Below are positions 47,523 through 56,620 of a stretch of DNA of 64,000 bases, piece after piece (within the stretch, counting starts at the first letter, position 1; the number at the start of each line of letters is the position of its first letter). The stretch comes from Microvirga subterranea (GTDB lineage: Bacteria > Pseudomonadota > Alphaproteobacteria > Rhizobiales > Beijerinckiaceae), in contig NZ_QQBB01000001.1 of NCBI RefSeq assembly GCF_003350535.1, positions 544,727 through 608,726 on the forward strand, in the 5' to 3' direction. The notes below the pieces were generated by a model, which saw only the letters and a program-made list of their open reading frames with translations, was not told the origin of the DNA and made no database searches. The position numbers were made by a program, and so were the translations under genes.

Positions 47523-48630
47523 CCGCCACCCGGTGCATCACGTTGCAGCCGTAGCCGTTCGGGTTCCAGCCCGCCGCCCGGAACGGCTGGGCCCGGCCCT
47601 TGTCGTCCGTCGCGCGGGAAAAGATCTCGTAATGGCCGTCGCCCGGGAGGGAGAGGCGCGCCCGCCAGCGCACCCAGTCGTAGCGGTTGCGGGGCGGCGC
47701 GAGCACGGCCGGCACCCAGGTGGCGCCGCCGTCGATCGTGACCTCCACCCGCGCCACCGCATCGTCGCCGGCCCAGGCGGCGCCGCGAACCTCGATCTCG
47801 CGGGTGCCGGACGGCAGGCGGCTCTCGTCCGCCGGGAACGACACGATGCTGCGCACCGGCATGGATTCGAGCACGCGCGTCTCATGCCGCTCGACCTTGG
47901 CGCCGGGCGCGATCGGGTTCACCGGCACCCGGTAGGAGATGCCGGTCATGCCGGGGCCGTCGTGCTCCCGGTCGCGGATCCAGATCCGGGTCAGCCATTT
48001 CTGGCTCAAGGAACCGGGCCAGCCCGGCACCACGAGGCGTAAAGGTCCCCCGTGCAGGAAGGGCAGCGGCTCGCCGTTCATGGCCCAGGCCAGGAGCGTG
48101 TGCTCCTCCAGCGCCTTGGCGACCGGCATGCCGCGGGACATGGCCTGCACGTCCCGGCGCCCGGTCTTGTCCGGGTCGGCGCCGAAATGGGCCGTGAACA
48201 GGGCGCTCTCCTTCAGGCCAGCGGTCCACAGGACGTCGGCGAGCGCCACGCCGGTCCATTCCGCACAGCCCGCGCCGCCATGGGTCCAGGGATTGCCCTC
48301 CGCGGGCGGCTCGAAGAAGGAGCGGCCGTTGCCGCCGCATTCGAGCACCATGCGGAACGTCTTATGCGGGAACGTGGCCTTTAACTCGGCGACCGTGAGG
48401 GAGAGCGGGGTCTCGACCTCCCCATCGATTGTGAAGGTCCAGGATTCCGGGTCCGTCGCGGGCTCCGGCAGCAGGCCGTTGTTGCGCACGAAGAACTTCT
48501 GGACCGGCGTCGTTTCGTCGTCGAGAAGCTCCTCGGGCGTCTCGGCCACGAGCGGCGTCTCGCCCAGCACGGTCAGGCGGTCCTTGCCGGGAAGCCGGAG
48601 GTCGCGTCGCGGGGAATCCATCATCGGCAC
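47500..48630 (-). CDS. Sulfite oxidase-family molybdopterin enzyme (376 aa)
   Basis: Oxidoreductase molybdopterin-binding domain followed by the Mo-co dimerisation domain. The molybdenum-ligand cysteine is in FRMVLECGGNGRSFF, with GGAGCAEWTGVALADVL and GGPLRLVVPGWPGSLSQKWL nearby. The second domain has VRGAAWAGDDAVARVEVTID and GWNPNGYGCNVMHRVAVTV. This fits a SorA/sulfite oxidase-like enzyme. The N-terminus (MDSPRRDLRLPGKDRLTV) shows no Tat or Sec signal, so a cytosolic location or an upstream lost leader must be considered. No cytochrome c partner gene is adjacent. Confidence 0.9.
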   Translation of the reverse strand: MPMMDSPRRDLRLPGKDRLTVLGETPLVAETPEELLDDETTPVQKFFVRNNGLLPEPATDPESWTFTIDGEVETPLSLTVAELKATFPHKTFRMVLECGGNGRSFFEPPAEGNPWTHGGAGCAEWTGVALADVLWTAGLKESALFTAHFGADPDKTGRRDVQAMSRGMPVAKALEEHTLLAWAMNGEPLPFLHGGPLRLVVPGWPGSLSQKWLTRIWIRDREHDGPGMTGISYRVPVNPIAPGAKVERHETRVLESMPVRSIVSFPADESRLPSGTREIEVRGAAWAGDDAVARVEVTIDGGATWVPAVLAPPRNRYDWVRWRARLSLPGDGHYEIFSRATDDKGRAQPFRAAGWNPNGYGCNVMHRVAVTVGPDL

Positions 48631-48757
48631 GGGTCCTGCTTGGTGGTGACGTATGGTTAGGTTGGGAACAAATTAATCGAAGGCGCCTTGTTCTGACAGC
48701 CCGCTGGTCCGGCCAGGCTTATCCGGCCGGTGACGACAGCGGCTCAAATTTGGAGAC

Positions 48758-49099
48758 ATGAACATGCGCCGCCTTGCCGTCATCGGTCTGGTCTCGCTGG
48801 CTGCGGCTTCGGCCTTCTCGGTCGCGGCCGAAGCGCAGACCACTCGGGAACGCCCCCAGGTCCTCCGGGTCCAGCCCCGCAGCTTCCTCGATCCGGGCAA
48901 CGTGGTGGCCCCGAACTCGATCAATCCGGGCTATACCGGCTATGGACAGGTGCAATCCTACCTGAACAGCCCGCCGTACATGCAGAACAACGAGCGCTTC
49001 AGCGGCGGCGGCAATCTGCCCGATCCGGTCACCAACGGGCCCTTCGTCGGATCGCGCAACCCCTTCCTGGACATCGACGCGACCGGCTCGATCCGTTAG
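48758..49099 (+). CDS. Small secreted protein (113 aa)
   Basis: A signal peptide (LAVIGLVSLAAASAFSVAAEA) is followed by a short Asn/Pro/Gly-rich chain (SFLDPGNVVAPNSINPGYTG, LPDPVTNGPFVGSRNPFLDI) ending ATGSIR. No domain recognised; similar short secreted proteins occur in Methylobacteriaceae from memory. It is a single gene between the sulfite oxidase-type gene (divergent) and leuB (convergent), followed by a hairpin terminator. Confidence 0.78.
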   Translation: MNMRRLAVIGLVSLAAASAFSVAAEAQTTRERPQVLRVQPRSFLDPGNVVAPNSINPGYTGYGQVQSYLNSPPYMQNNERFSGGGNLPDPVTNGPFVGSRNPFLDIDATGSIR

Positions 49100-49100
49100 C

Positions 49101-49130
49101 AAAAAGCCCCGGAACGACCGGGGCTTTTCT
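49101..49130. terminator. Bidirectional rho-independent terminator before leuB end
   Basis: Stem AGCCCCGG / CCGGGGCT with an AACGA loop, preceded by AAAA and followed by TTTC. It serves both the small secreted protein gene and leuB. Confidence 0.88.
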
Positions 49131-49133
49131 TTC

Positions 49134-50240
49134 TCAGGAGCGCGCGTCCAGCTCCTTGATGATGGCGTCGCCGAGCTCCTTCGTGCCGACCGCGTTCATG
49201 CCGGGGCCGGCGATGTCCTTGGTGCGGGTGCCGGACGCGAGAACACGTGCGATGGCGTCGTCGAGGCGGTCCGCCTCCTCCAGCAGGCCGAAGGAGTAGC
49301 GCAGGGCCATGCCGAAGGAGCCGATCATGGCGATCGGGTTGGCGAGGCCCTTGCCGGCGATGTCGGGCGCGGAGCCGTGTACCGGCTCGTAGAGCGCCTT
49401 GCGGCTGCCGGTCTTCGGGTCCTCGGCACCGAGGGATGCGGACGGCAGCATGCCGAGCGAGCCGGTGAGCATCGCGGCGATGTCCGACAGGATGTCGCCG
49501 AAGAGGTTGTCGGTGACGATCACGTCGAACTGCTTCGGGTTGCGCACGAGCTGCATGGCGCAGTTGTCGGCGAGCACGTGCTCGAGCTCCACGTCCGAGA
49601 ACTCGGCCTTGTGGATGCGCGTCACGACCTGGCGCCAGAACACGCCGGTCTTCATGACGTTGCTCTTCTCGGCCGACGAGACCTTGTTCCGGCGCTTCTT
49701 GGCGAGGTCGAAGGCCACGCGGGTGATGCGCTCCACTTCCTTCGTGGTGTAGAGCTGCGTGTCGACCGCGCGCTGGGAGCCGTCCTCCAGAGTCACGATC
49801 TCTTTCGGCTCGCCGAAATAGACGCCGCCCGTGAGCTCGCGCACGATCATGATGTCGAGGCCCTCGACCACCTCGCGCTTGAGCGAGGAGGCGTCGGCGA
49901 GCGCCGGGTAGCAGATGGCCGGACGCAGGTTGGCGAAGAGGCCCAGGTCCTTGCGCAGGCGCAGCAGGCCCGCCTCGGGACGCACCGCATAGGGCACGCC
50001 GTCCCATTTCGGCCCGCCGACCGCGCCGAACAGCACTGCGTCCGCGTCCTGCGCGCGCTCCATGGCCTGCTCGGAGATGGCCGCGCCATGCGCGTCGTAG
50101 GCCGTGCCGCCGACGAGATCGGTCTCGGTCTCGAAGCCGACGCCGCGCTTGCGGAACCACTCCACGATCTTCTCGACCTCGTGCATGACCTCGGGGCCGA
50201 TGCCGTCGCCGGGGAGAAGGAGAAGCTTGTGCGTTGCCAT
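49134..50240 (-). CDS. leuB: 3-Isopropylmalate dehydrogenase (368 aa)
   Basis: NAD-dependent oxidative decarboxylation in leucine synthesis. The N-terminus [20 protein letters not shown], the substrate arginines in [20 protein letters not shown], the metal-binding [20 protein letters not shown] and the coenzyme-loop region [18 protein letters not shown] are complete. It is separated from leuD by a transglycosylase gene and repeats, although all three leu genes read the same way. Confidence 0.97.
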   Translation of the reverse strand: MATHKLLLLPGDGIGPEVMHEVEKIVEWFRKRGVGFETETDLVGGTAYDAHGAAISEQAMERAQDADAVLFGAVGGPKWDGVPYAVRPEAGLLRLRKDLGLFANLRPAICYPALADASSLKREVVEGLDIMIVRELTGGVYFGEPKEIVTLEDGSQRAVDTQLYTTKEVERITRVAFDLAKKRRNKVSSAEKSNVMKTGVFWRQVVTRIHKAEFSDVELEHVLADNCAMQLVRNPKQFDVIVTDNLFGDILSDIAAMLTGSLGMLPSASLGAEDPKTGSRKALYEPVHGSAPDIAGKGLANPIAMIGSFGMALRYSFGLLEEADRLDDAIARVLASGTRTKDIAGPGMNAVGTKELGDAIIKELDARS

Positions 50241-50371
50241 GGTGGGGTGTCCTCGCTCGAAATGGCTTCGTGGGGCCCGGACCGCGCCGGGACGACCATG
50301 CCGGGGTTTAGGCGCGGGAACCCAGCCTTGGCAAGCGTTTGTCGCCTTGGCCGTTAGGCGGAGGACGCATG

Positions 50372-50420
50372 GTCATGCCGGGAGCGCATGGCAGTGTGCA
50401 TGCTGCCCCCGGAATGACGG
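50372..50420. repeat. Degenerate inverted repeat, GTCAT(T/G)CCGGG type
   Basis: GGTCATGCCGGGAGC pairs imperfectly with TGCCCCCGGAATGACGG around the inner palindrome GCATGGCAGTGTGCATGC. It lies between leuB and the transglycosylase gene. Confidence 0.6.
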
Positions 50421-50430
50421 TTGAGAGGAT

Positions 50431-51621
50431 TTACCCCCGCAGCGCCTGCAGCACCTTGGCGCCGGGGCGGCCGCGCTGCTCCATGCCGAGCTGGCGCTCC
50501 ACGTCCTTGATGGCTTCGCGGGTCTTGGCCCCGACCTTGCCGTCCGGCTCGCCCACGTCGTAGCCGCGGGAGAGGAGGAGGCTTTGGAGCTCCTTGCGCT
50601 GGGCGCGCGACAGGGGCGGATCGTCGGTCGGCCAGGCGGTGCGGATGCTGGGCTGGCCCTTCAGCCGGTCGCCGAGGAGCGCGATGGCGAGGCCGTAGGA
50701 TTCGGCCGCGTTGTAGGAATAGACCGCGTCGAAGTTCTTGGTGACCACGAAGGCCGGGCCGTTCACCCCGGCCGGGATCAGGATGCCGGCCTGGTAATTG
50801 CCCGAAAGCGGGCGCCCGTCGATGCGGGTCACGCCCATGGCGGCCCAGGAGGAGAGCGGACGCTTGGCCTTGCGGCCGGCGAGCTTCGCGTTGAAGTTTT
50901 CCGGCAGGCGCACCTCGTAGCCCCAGGGCAGGCCGTTGTCCCAGCCGGCCTTTTTCAGGAAGTTCGCCGTCGAGGCGACCGCATCCGGCACCGAGTTCAC
51001 CACGTCGCGCCGCCCGTCCCCGTCGCCGTCCACCGCGAGGCGCTGGAAGGTGGAAGGCATGAACTGCGTGTGCCCGAAGGCGCCGGCCCAGGAGCCCCGG
51101 AGCGAGCCTGGATCGATGTCGCCGTCCTGCACGATCTTCAGGGTCGCCATCAGCTCGCCCGTGAAATACTCGCGCCGGCGAGGTGCGTAGCAGGACAAAG
51201 TCGCGAGGGACTGCACGAGCGGCCGGTCACCGAAATTCTTGCCGAAATCGGATTCGACGCCCCAGACGCCGGCGATCACGTGCCGGTCGACGCCGAAGCG
51301 CGCCTCGGCGCTGGCGAGCGCCCGGCCCCATTGGCGCATCGCCGCCATGCCGTCCTCGACCCGCTGCTCGTCGACGAGCGCCGCCAGATAGTCCCAGATC
51401 TCGGTCTTGAACTCGGGCTGGCTCTGCATGAGCTCGAGGATTTTAAGGTCCGGGGCGATGCCGCGGGTCGCGGCATCGAAGGCCTGGGACGAGATGCCCT
51501 TGGCGGCGGCCTGGGAGCGCAGGCCCGACAGGCAGGAGCTGAAATCGGCCTGGGCGGATGCCGGCGTCGCGGCGGCCAGCCCGGCGAGAGCGAAGATAGC
51601 GGAAGCAAGGAATCGAGTCAT
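50431..51621 (-). CDS. MltB-type lytic murein transglycosylase with peptidoglycan-binding domain (396 aa)
   Basis: Periplasmic peptidoglycan-cleaving enzyme. A signal (FLASAIFALAGLAAATPASA) precedes an SLT_2/MltB domain with the catalytic glutamate in AGVWGVESDFGKNFGDRPLV. AGAFGHTQFMPSTFQRLAVD and DGDGRRDVVNSVPDAVASTA follow. A C-terminal PG-binding domain covers about residues 335-396 (LQSLLLSRGYDVGEPDGKVG). The ATG at 51621 is preferred to an in-frame TTG upstream. It interrupts the leu cluster between leuB and leuD. Confidence 0.93.
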   Translation of the reverse strand: MTRFLASAIFALAGLAAATPASAQADFSSCLSGLRSQAAAKGISSQAFDAATRGIAPDLKILELMQSQPEFKTEIWDYLAALVDEQRVEDGMAAMRQWGRALASAEARFGVDRHVIAGVWGVESDFGKNFGDRPLVQSLATLSCYAPRRREYFTGELMATLKIVQDGDIDPGSLRGSWAGAFGHTQFMPSTFQRLAVDGDGDGRRDVVNSVPDAVASTANFLKKAGWDNGLPWGYEVRLPENFNAKLAGRKAKRPLSSWAAMGVTRIDGRPLSGNYQAGILIPAGVNGPAFVVTKNFDAVYSYNAAESYGLAIALLGDRLKGQPSIRTAWPTDDPPLSRAQRKELQSLLLSRGYDVGEPDGKVGAKTREAIKDVERQLGMEQRGRPGAKVLQALRG

Positions 51622-51682
51622 GCCCCGCAATGTGCAGGCAATTTGGTTAATATAAGGAAACTGGGCTGGATGTGCGTCGCTT

Positions 51683-51822
51683 CGTCATTCCGGGGCCGCG
51701 CAGCGGAGCCCGGAATCCAGAAACGCCAGCGCTGTAAGAAGAGGCGATAAGCGCCCCGCTCGACCTGAACCGTCAGCGGTTATGGGTTCCGGGCCCGGCC
51801 TCCGGCCGTCCCGGAATGACGG
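51683..51822. repeat. Long palindromic repeat, GTCATTCCGGG type
   Basis: Outer arms CGTCATTCCGGGGCCG and GTCCCGGAATGACGG, with inner arms GCCCGGAATCCA and TGGGTTCCGGGC, about 140 bases in all. It fills the gap between leuD and the transglycosylase gene. Confidence 0.8.
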
Positions 51823-51829
51823 CGGAACC

Positions 51830-52432
51830 TCACGCCCAGGGACGTTCCTCGAGCTTCTTCTCGAAAGAGTCGATCTTCGGGGCCTTCTCCATGGTCAGGC
51901 CGATTCCGTCGAGGCCGTTGAGCAGGCAGTGCTTGCGGAACGGGTCGATGTCGAAGGTCACCGTGCCGCCGTCGGGGCCGCGGATCTCCTGGTTCTCCAG
52001 GTCGACCGTGAGGGTCGCGTTCGCGCCGCGCTCGGCGTCGTCGAAGAGCTTCTCCAGGTCCTCAGGCGAGACCTTGATCGGCAGGATGCCGTTCTGGAAG
52101 CAGTTGTTGTAGAAGATGTCCGCAAAGCTGGTGGAGATCACGCAGCGGATGCCGAAATCGAGCAGGGCCCACGGAGCGTGCTCGCGGGAGGAGCCGCAGC
52201 CGAAATTGTCGCCCGCCACCAGGATCTGGGCCTTGCGGTAGGCCGGCTGGTTGAGGACGAAGTCCGGGTTCTCCGAGCCGTCGTCGCGGTAGCGCATCTC
52301 CGAGAAGAGACCCTTGCCGAGCCCGGTGCGCTTGATCGTCTTCAGGTACTGCTTGGGGATGATCATATCGGTGTCGATATTGATGATCCGCAGCGGCGCC
52401 GCGACGCTCTCCAGCACGGTGAACTTGTCCAT
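51830..52432 (-). CDS. leuD: 3-Isopropylmalate dehydratase small subunit (200 aa)
   Basis: Swivelling domain of isopropylmalate isomerase, partner of Leu[40 protein letters not shown] and [20 protein letters not shown] are diagnostic. Length is that of the family. It lies 2.8 kb from leuC, with six unrelated genes between them. The 251-base gap upstream (52433-52683) shows nothing else I can support. Confidence 0.97.
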   Translation of the reverse strand: MDKFTVLESVAAPLRIINIDTDMIIPKQYLKTIKRTGLGKGLFSEMRYRDDGSENPDFVLNQPAYRKAQILVAGDNFGCGSSREHAPWALLDFGIRCVISTSFADIFYNNCFQNGILPIKVSPEDLEKLFDDAERGANATLTVDLENQEIRGPDGGTVTFDIDPFRKHCLLNGLDGIGLTMEKAPKIDSFEKKLEERPWA

Positions 52433-52683
52433 GGTCTCTTCATCCCTCAGCGGCGTCCGGATAGCCGCGAAGAGCCTCTTAGCAAAGCCGAAAGGACGCG
52501 ACTAGACCAATCGTGGTCGCGGTTCCGAGGCGGCGGAAATCTGACGCCATCGGCGCCGGCAGCGGCCTCGCATACGACTAATGGATAGGCATTCCTCTAC
52601 GGAATGACAGGACAATGATCTTGGCCTTTTCTTCCGGGCGTCTCACAATCCCGTGATCGTGTGCCCGGAGGCTTGCGTCTTTC

Positions 52684-53205
52684 ATGTTCCCGAATTCCGT
52701 CCCGATGGGCCGCGTCGCCCGCATCTGCGCCCTCGCCCTGGCCCTCGTGCTCCCGTTTGCGCCCTCGGCCGGATCCGCCCAGGAAGCCCTGGCCCGGGCG
52801 CCGGAGCAGAGCACAGCCGCCGAAGAGGCGACGTCGGCCCGGATCGTGCTGGTGGAATGGCGCATCAAGAAGGGCCGGGAGGAGGAGTTCCTCGAATACT
52901 GGTCGACCCGGGCGACGATCGCGGACCGCTCCGGCCTCATCGGCGAGTTCCTCAGCCGGGTCGCGGACCGCAAGCAGTATCCCTGGATGGTGTGGGACCT
53001 CGACCGGCGCTGGACCACCTTCGTGAACGTGGGCTTCTGGCGCGACGGGGCCGACTTCCAGGAGCAGATCGGCCGCTTCATCGACAATTCGAAGCCGCCC
53101 CAGGCTTTCGAGGCCGCCAAGCGCCGCCGCGTCTTCATCGCGCCCGAGCGCTGGCGCATCGGTTCCACGCCGTTCCTCGCGGCGGATCACCCGAGCGTGC
53201 GCTGA
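52684..53205 (+). CDS. Secreted ABM-like hypothetical protein (173 aa)
   Basis: A signal peptide (RICALALALVLPFAPSAGSA) is followed by a short linker and an alpha/beta domain of about 115 residues (RIVLVEWRIKKGREEEFLEY, TTFVNVGFWRDGADFQEQIG). It has the feel of a dimeric ferredoxin-like (ABM/stress) barrel. No catalytic residue can be named. A GGAGG element lies 12 bases before the ATG at 52684. It converges on the ydcF homologue. Confidence 0.75.
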   Translation: MFPNSVPMGRVARICALALALVLPFAPSAGSAQEALARAPEQSTAAEEATSARIVLVEWRIKKGREEEFLEYWSTRATIADRSGLIGEFLSRVADRKQYPWMVWDLDRRWTTFVNVGFWRDGADFQEQIGRFIDNSKPPQAFEAAKRRRVFIAPERWRIGSTPFLAADHPSVR

Positions 53206-54004
53206 GCCGGAGGACGGTCAGAAGACCCGATCCGCGAAACCGTGGCCGAGGATATCGCCGAGGCGCGTAGGCCGCTACGACGGAAGCCGGGATGGTGACG
53301 TCCGCAATGAAGCCCTTGCCCCTGGGACCATAGCCGGACGCGTCGTTCCGCAGACGCGGGATTTCACCCATGAGGAGCGACAGGAACCGCTCCATCGTCC
53401 AGAGGCCCGCGATCGGCGCCGTAGGGAAGCGAAGCTCGCCCTCGACGAGCGCCACACGCGGCGCGAAGGTCGGCCAGTTGCGGAACCGGACATGCGGCCG
53501 GTCGCGCCAGACATGCCGGAAGGTGGCGTCGGTGCGCCGCTGCATGGTGGGGTCCTGAACCAGCAGGATCGTGTCGGCCGCGACGCCAGTCCCGTCGAGC
53601 ATCCGGCGGGAGAAGACGGCATTCTCACCGCTGTTGCTGGATGCGTCGTCGACGAGAATGCGGGCCGGATCCAGATCCCAGAACCGCGTCGCGATGTCCT
53701 TCAGGATTCGCGCCTCGGGCCGCCCCTCCGTCGGGACGCCGCGATAGGTCTCATGTTCCTCCACGGTCTGCCACAGCAGGCGCGTCGAGTGGCCGATGCC
53801 GCCGGAGAGCAGGATCCGCGGGACGAGGCCGTCCCGCACCAGCCTGAACGCCTGCTCGGCCGTGTGCAGCACGGCGTTGCCGGCCCAGACAATGCAGTCG
53901 ATGTCCGGTGCGGTCACGAAGCCGTCTGCGGTGGAGACGTCGTCGAGTGCCAGGAAGGCGGCGATCTCGTTGATCGCGTCGATATCGGACGGGCTGACGG
54001 TCAC
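53135..54004 (-). CDS. ydcF: YdcF-like DUF218 protein, probable 3' frameshift (289 aa as read)
   Basis: DUF218 Rossmann-fold protein of the E. coli YdcF type. The match is clear throughout: IDAINEIAAFLALDDVST, CIVWAGNAVLHT, ILLSGGIGHSTRLLWQTVEE, SSNSGENAVFSR, VQDPTMQRRTDATFRHV and SGYGPRGKGFIADVTIP. After residue 240 the frame turns Arg/Pro-rich and runs 71 bases into the neighbouring convergent gene. A one-base shift near 53270 would give AYARLGDILGHGFADRVF and a stop at 53218-53220, just clear of the neighbour. The native end is therefore probably 53218. YdcF binds S-adenosylmethionine in E. coli; its function is unknown. Confidence 0.82.
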   Translation of the reverse strand: MTVSPSDIDAINEIAAFLALDDVSTADGFVTAPDIDCIVWAGNAVLHTAEQAFRLVRDGLVPRILLSGGIGHSTRLLWQTVEEHETYRGVPTEGRPEARILKDIATRFWDLDPARILVDDASSNSGENAVFSRRMLDGTGVAADTILLVQDPTMQRRTDATFRHVWRDRPHVRFRNWPTFAPRVALVEGELRFPTAPIAGLWTMERFLSLLMGEIPRLRNDASGYGPRGKGFIADVTIPASVVAAYAPRRYPRPRFRGSGLLTVLRLSARSGDPPRGTAWNRCASARAR

Positions 54005-54014
54005 GGGCGGTCCC

Positions 54015-54437
54015 CTACCCCGCCGCCGCCTCGATGGCTTCCATGTCCTCGTCCGAGAGGCCGAAATGGTGGCCGATCTCGTGGACGAGAACGTGGGTGA
54101 CGAGGGAGCCCAGGCTCTCCTCGTGCTCGGCCCAGTAGTCGAGGATGGGGCGGCGGTAGAGCCAGACCATGTTGGGGAACTGGCCCGTCTGCATCATGGC
54201 GCCGCCCTGCGCCAGGCCGATGCCGCGGAAGAGGCCGAGCAGGTCGAACGGGGTCTCGCATTCCATCTCCCGCATGGTGTCGTCGTCGGGAAAGTCGTCG
54301 ACCTTGATGACGACGCCCTCGCTGAGCTGGCGGAATTCCTCGGGCAGGCGCTCGTAGGCCTCGTGCGCGAGGGCCTCGAGGTCCGCGAGCGAAGGCGCCT
54401 GGAGATGGGCCCAGTCGGTGGCGTTGGTGTCGGTCAT
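54015..54437 (-). CDS. Zincin-like metallopeptidase-family protein (140 aa)
   Basis: Small PF06262-type protein with the zinc motif HEIGHHFGLSD near the C-terminus. Upstream are FPNMVWLYRRPILDYWAEHE and the N-terminal LEALAHEAYERLPEEFRQL. The two histidines and glutamate of HExxH and the downstream Asp are all present. Peptidase activity is presumed for the family rather than proven. The ATG at 54437 (MTDTNATDW) was chosen because the earlier Cys-rich leader is not conserved-looking. It lies four bases from the upstream small membrane gene. Confidence 0.88.
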   Translation of the reverse strand: MTDTNATDWAHLQAPSLADLEALAHEAYERLPEEFRQLSEGVVIKVDDFPDDDTMREMECETPFDLLGLFRGIGLAQGGAMMQTGQFPNMVWLYRRPILDYWAEHEESLGSLVTHVLVHEIGHHFGLSDEDMEAIEAAAG

Positions 54438-54441
54438 CGGT

Positions 54442-54699
54442 TCACAGGAGCCGCAGTTGCACCAGAAGCCATAGGGCAAGGATCACCACGCCGACAAGCG
54501 ACAGGGCCCGGCCGATGCGTCGTCCCCACAGCTCGACCGGGTCGGTGCCGCCGCCCTCGGCGGCGCCTTCGGCGTCCCTGGCGCCGAAATGGTCGCGGGC
54601 GCGGTTGCCCATGCGGGCCAGTGCCGAGGATCCGACGGTCTCGGAATCGCGCCGGACGCGCTCCAGCGCCTCCCTGGCCTCCCGTTCCTGATCGTTCAT
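54442..54699 (-). CDS. Small C-tail-anchored membrane protein (85 aa)
   Basis: A charged helical N-terminal part (NDQEREAREALERVRRDSET) and a Gly-rich linker are followed by a single C-terminal membrane helix (ALSLVGVVILALWLLVQLRL). A GGGAGGG ribosome site lies six bases before the ATG. No family recognised. It is the first gene of a leftward set with the zincin and ydcF-like genes, each separated by ten bases or fewer. Confidence 0.7.
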   Translation of the reverse strand: MNDQEREAREALERVRRDSETVGSSALARMGNRARDHFGARDAEGAAEGGGTDPVELWGRRIGRALSLVGVVILALWLLVQLRLL

Positions 54700-54763
54700 C
54701 CGTGGCCCTCCCCGCTCCTGTTTACTCCGGCTCAACCATGAACCGCAAACCGCCACGTCGTTC

Positions 54764-54788
54764 GGAACGGGTTCAGGTGGCTCGCGTT
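54764..54788 (+). promoter_or_regulatory. EcfG-type general stress promoter
   Basis: GGAAC, exactly 16 bases, then CGTT, which matches the alphaproteobacterial EcfG consensus. It lies 35 bases before the start of the secreted protein gene at 54824, a natural promoter distance. Confidence 0.7.
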
Positions 54789-54823
54789 AGGCTCCCGACA
54801 TTCATTCTCATGACGAGGCAACA

Positions 54824-55135
54824 ATGCGTAAAGTTCTGATGATCCTGGCGACAGCCGGGCTGGTGACCGTCGGCTCCGGCGTGGCGAACGCGCAGGAGTT
54901 CCGGGTGCAGATCGGCGATCATGGTCCCGGGCATCACCGCGTGGTGCGCGAGCGTTGGGACCGCCCGGTCGTCGAGCGCCGCGTGATCGAGCGCCGCGTC
55001 GAGCGTCCGCGCACCCGCACGGTCTGCCGCACCGTGGTCCGCGAGCATGTGCGCGGCAACGGCGTCGTGGTCCGCCGTCCGACCGAGGTCTGCCGTCAGG
55101 TGGTGGCCGGCGGCCGCCGCGTTTACGTCGACTGA
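54824..55135 (+). CDS. Small arginine-rich secreted protein (103 aa)
   Basis: A signal peptide (VLMILATAGLVTVGSGVANA) is followed by a strongly basic repeat-like chain (RPVVERRVIERRVERPRTRT) with two cysteines (TVCRTVVREHV, EVCRQVVAGG) that could form a disulfide. No family recognised with certainty; similar short periplasmic proteins are common in this order. An EcfG-type promoter directly upstream points to stress-induced expression. Confidence 0.82.
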   Translation: MRKVLMILATAGLVTVGSGVANAQEFRVQIGDHGPGHHRVVRERWDRPVVERRVIERRVERPRTRTVCRTVVREHVRGNGVVVRRPTEVCRQVVAGGRRVYVD

Positions 55136-55157
55136 GGCAGGGCCTCAACCCCAAACG

Positions 55158-55192
55158 AAAGGCGGCGCCCCATCCGGGACGCCGCCTTTTTC
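55158..55192 (+). terminator. Rho-independent terminator after the arginine-rich secreted protein gene
   Basis: Stem GGCGGCG / CGCCGCC around a 12-base loop, followed by TTTTT. It begins about 23 bases after the stop and sits against the end of convergent leuC. Confidence 0.85.
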
Positions 55193-55213
55193 ATGCGCAT
55201 CTCGAAAGCGCGC

Positions 55214-56620
55214 TTACTTCCAGTCGCGGATGTCCACGAACCGCCCTGCGACCGCGGCCGCCGCCGCCATGGCGGGCGACACGAGATGGGTGCGGCCCTT
55301 GAAGCCCTGACGCCCCTCGAAGTTGCGGTTCGAGGTCGAGGCGCAGCGCTCGCCCGGGGCGAGGCGGTCCGCGTTCATGGCCAGGCACATGGAGCAGCCG
55401 GGCTCGCGCCAGTCGAAGCCGGCTTCCTTGAAGATCCGGTCGAGGCCTTCCGCCTCGGCCTGCATCTTCACGATGCCGGAGCCGGGCACGATCATGGCGT
55501 TGACCGCCTCGTGAACCTTTTTGCCCTCGACGACCTTGGCGACCGCCCGCAGGTCCTCGATGCGGCCGTTGGTGCAGGAGCCGATGAAGACGCGATCCAG
55601 CGTGATGTCGGTGATCTTCGTGCCGGGCTGAAGGCCCATGTATTCGAGCGCGCGCCACTTGGAGCGGCGCTTGTTCTCGTCCTGGATGTCGTCCGGGTTC
55701 GGCACGGCTCCGGCCACCGAGATCACGTCCTCGGGGGACGTGCCCCAGGTGACGATCGGCGGCAGGTTGGCGGCGTCGAGGCGGATCTCGGTGTCGAAAT
55801 GCGCGCCCTCGTCCGTGCGCAGGGAATCCCAGTAGCGCACCGCCGCGTCCCAGGCCTCGCCCTTCGGCGACTTGGGACGGTCCTTCAGATACGCGTAGGT
55901 CTTCTCGTCCGGCGCCACCATGCCGGCGCGGGCACCGCCCTCGATCGTCATGTTGCAGACGGTCATGCGGCCTTCCATCGACAGGGACCGGATCGCCTCG
56001 CCGGCGAACTCGATCACGTGGCCGGTGCCGCCGGCGGTGCCGATCTCGCCGATGATCGCCAGGATGATGTCCTTGGCGGTGACGCCGGCGGGCAGCTGCC
56101 CGTCCACCGTCACGCGCATGTTCTTGGCCTTCTTCTGGATCAGCGTCTGGGTGGCGAGCACGTGCTCGACCTCCGAGGTGCCGATGCCGTGGGCCAGCGC
56201 CCCGAAGGCGCCGTGGGTCGAGGTGTGGCTGTCGCCGCACACGATGGTCATGCCCGGAAGCGTGAAGCCCTGCTCGGGACCGACCACGTGGACGATGCCC
56301 TGGCGGGTGTCGAGCTCGTCGTAGTACTCGACGCCGAAATCGCGGGCGTTCTGGGCGAGCGTCTCGACCTGGGTCGCGGACTCGGGATCCTCGATGCCGT
56401 GCGAGCGGTCCGTGGTGGGAACGTTATGGTCGACCACCGCGAGCGTCTTCTGCGGGGCGCGCACCTGACGGCCGGCCACCCGCAGACCCTCGAAGGCCTG
56501 GGGGCTCGTCACCTCGTGCACGAGATGGCGGTCGATGTAGAGGAGGCACGTCCCGTCATCCTGCTGATCGACGACGTGGTCGTCCCAGATCTTGTCGTAG
56601 AGGGTGCGGGGATTGGCCAT
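55214..56620 (-). CDS. leuC: 3-Isopropylmalate dehydratase large subunit (468 aa)
   Basis: Aconitase-family subunit carrying the 4Fe-4S cluster of isopropylmalate isomerase. Cluster cysteines are in [15 protein letters not shown] and [13 protein letters not shown], and [20 protein letters not shown] and [16 protein letters not shown] are conserved. Full length, with a clear ATG start. It lies downstream of rplS on the same strand, as in many relatives. Confidence 0.97.
   Translation of the reverse strand: MANPRTLYDKIWDDHVVDQQDDGTCLLYIDRHLVHEVTSPQAFEGLRVAGRQVRAPQKTLAVVDHNVPTTDRSHGIEDPESATQVETLAQNARDFGVEYYDELDTRQGIVHVVGPEQGFTLPGMTIVCGDSHTSTHGAFGALAHGIGTSEVEHVLATQTLIQKKAKNMRVTVDGQLPAGVTAKDIILAIIGEIGTAGGTGHVIEFAGEAIRSLSMEGRMTVCNMTIEGGARAGMVAPDEKTYAYLKDRPKSPKGEAWDAAVRYWDSLRTDEGAHFDTEIRLDAANLPPIVTWGTSPEDVISVAGAVPNPDDIQDENKRRSKWRALEYMGLQPGTKITDITLDRVFIGSCTNGRIEDLRAVAKVVEGKKVHEAVNAMIVPGSGIVKMQAEAEGLDRIFKEAGFDWREPGCSMCLAMNADRLAPGERCASTSNRNFEGRQGFKGRTHLVSPAMAAAAAVAGRFVDIRDWK

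Noticed and set aside
48665..48692. Possible EcfG promoter (GGAAC ... TGTT) upstream of the secreted protein gene at 48758
   Set aside because: The spacer is 19 bases and the -10 is TGTT rather than CGTT, outside the consensus.
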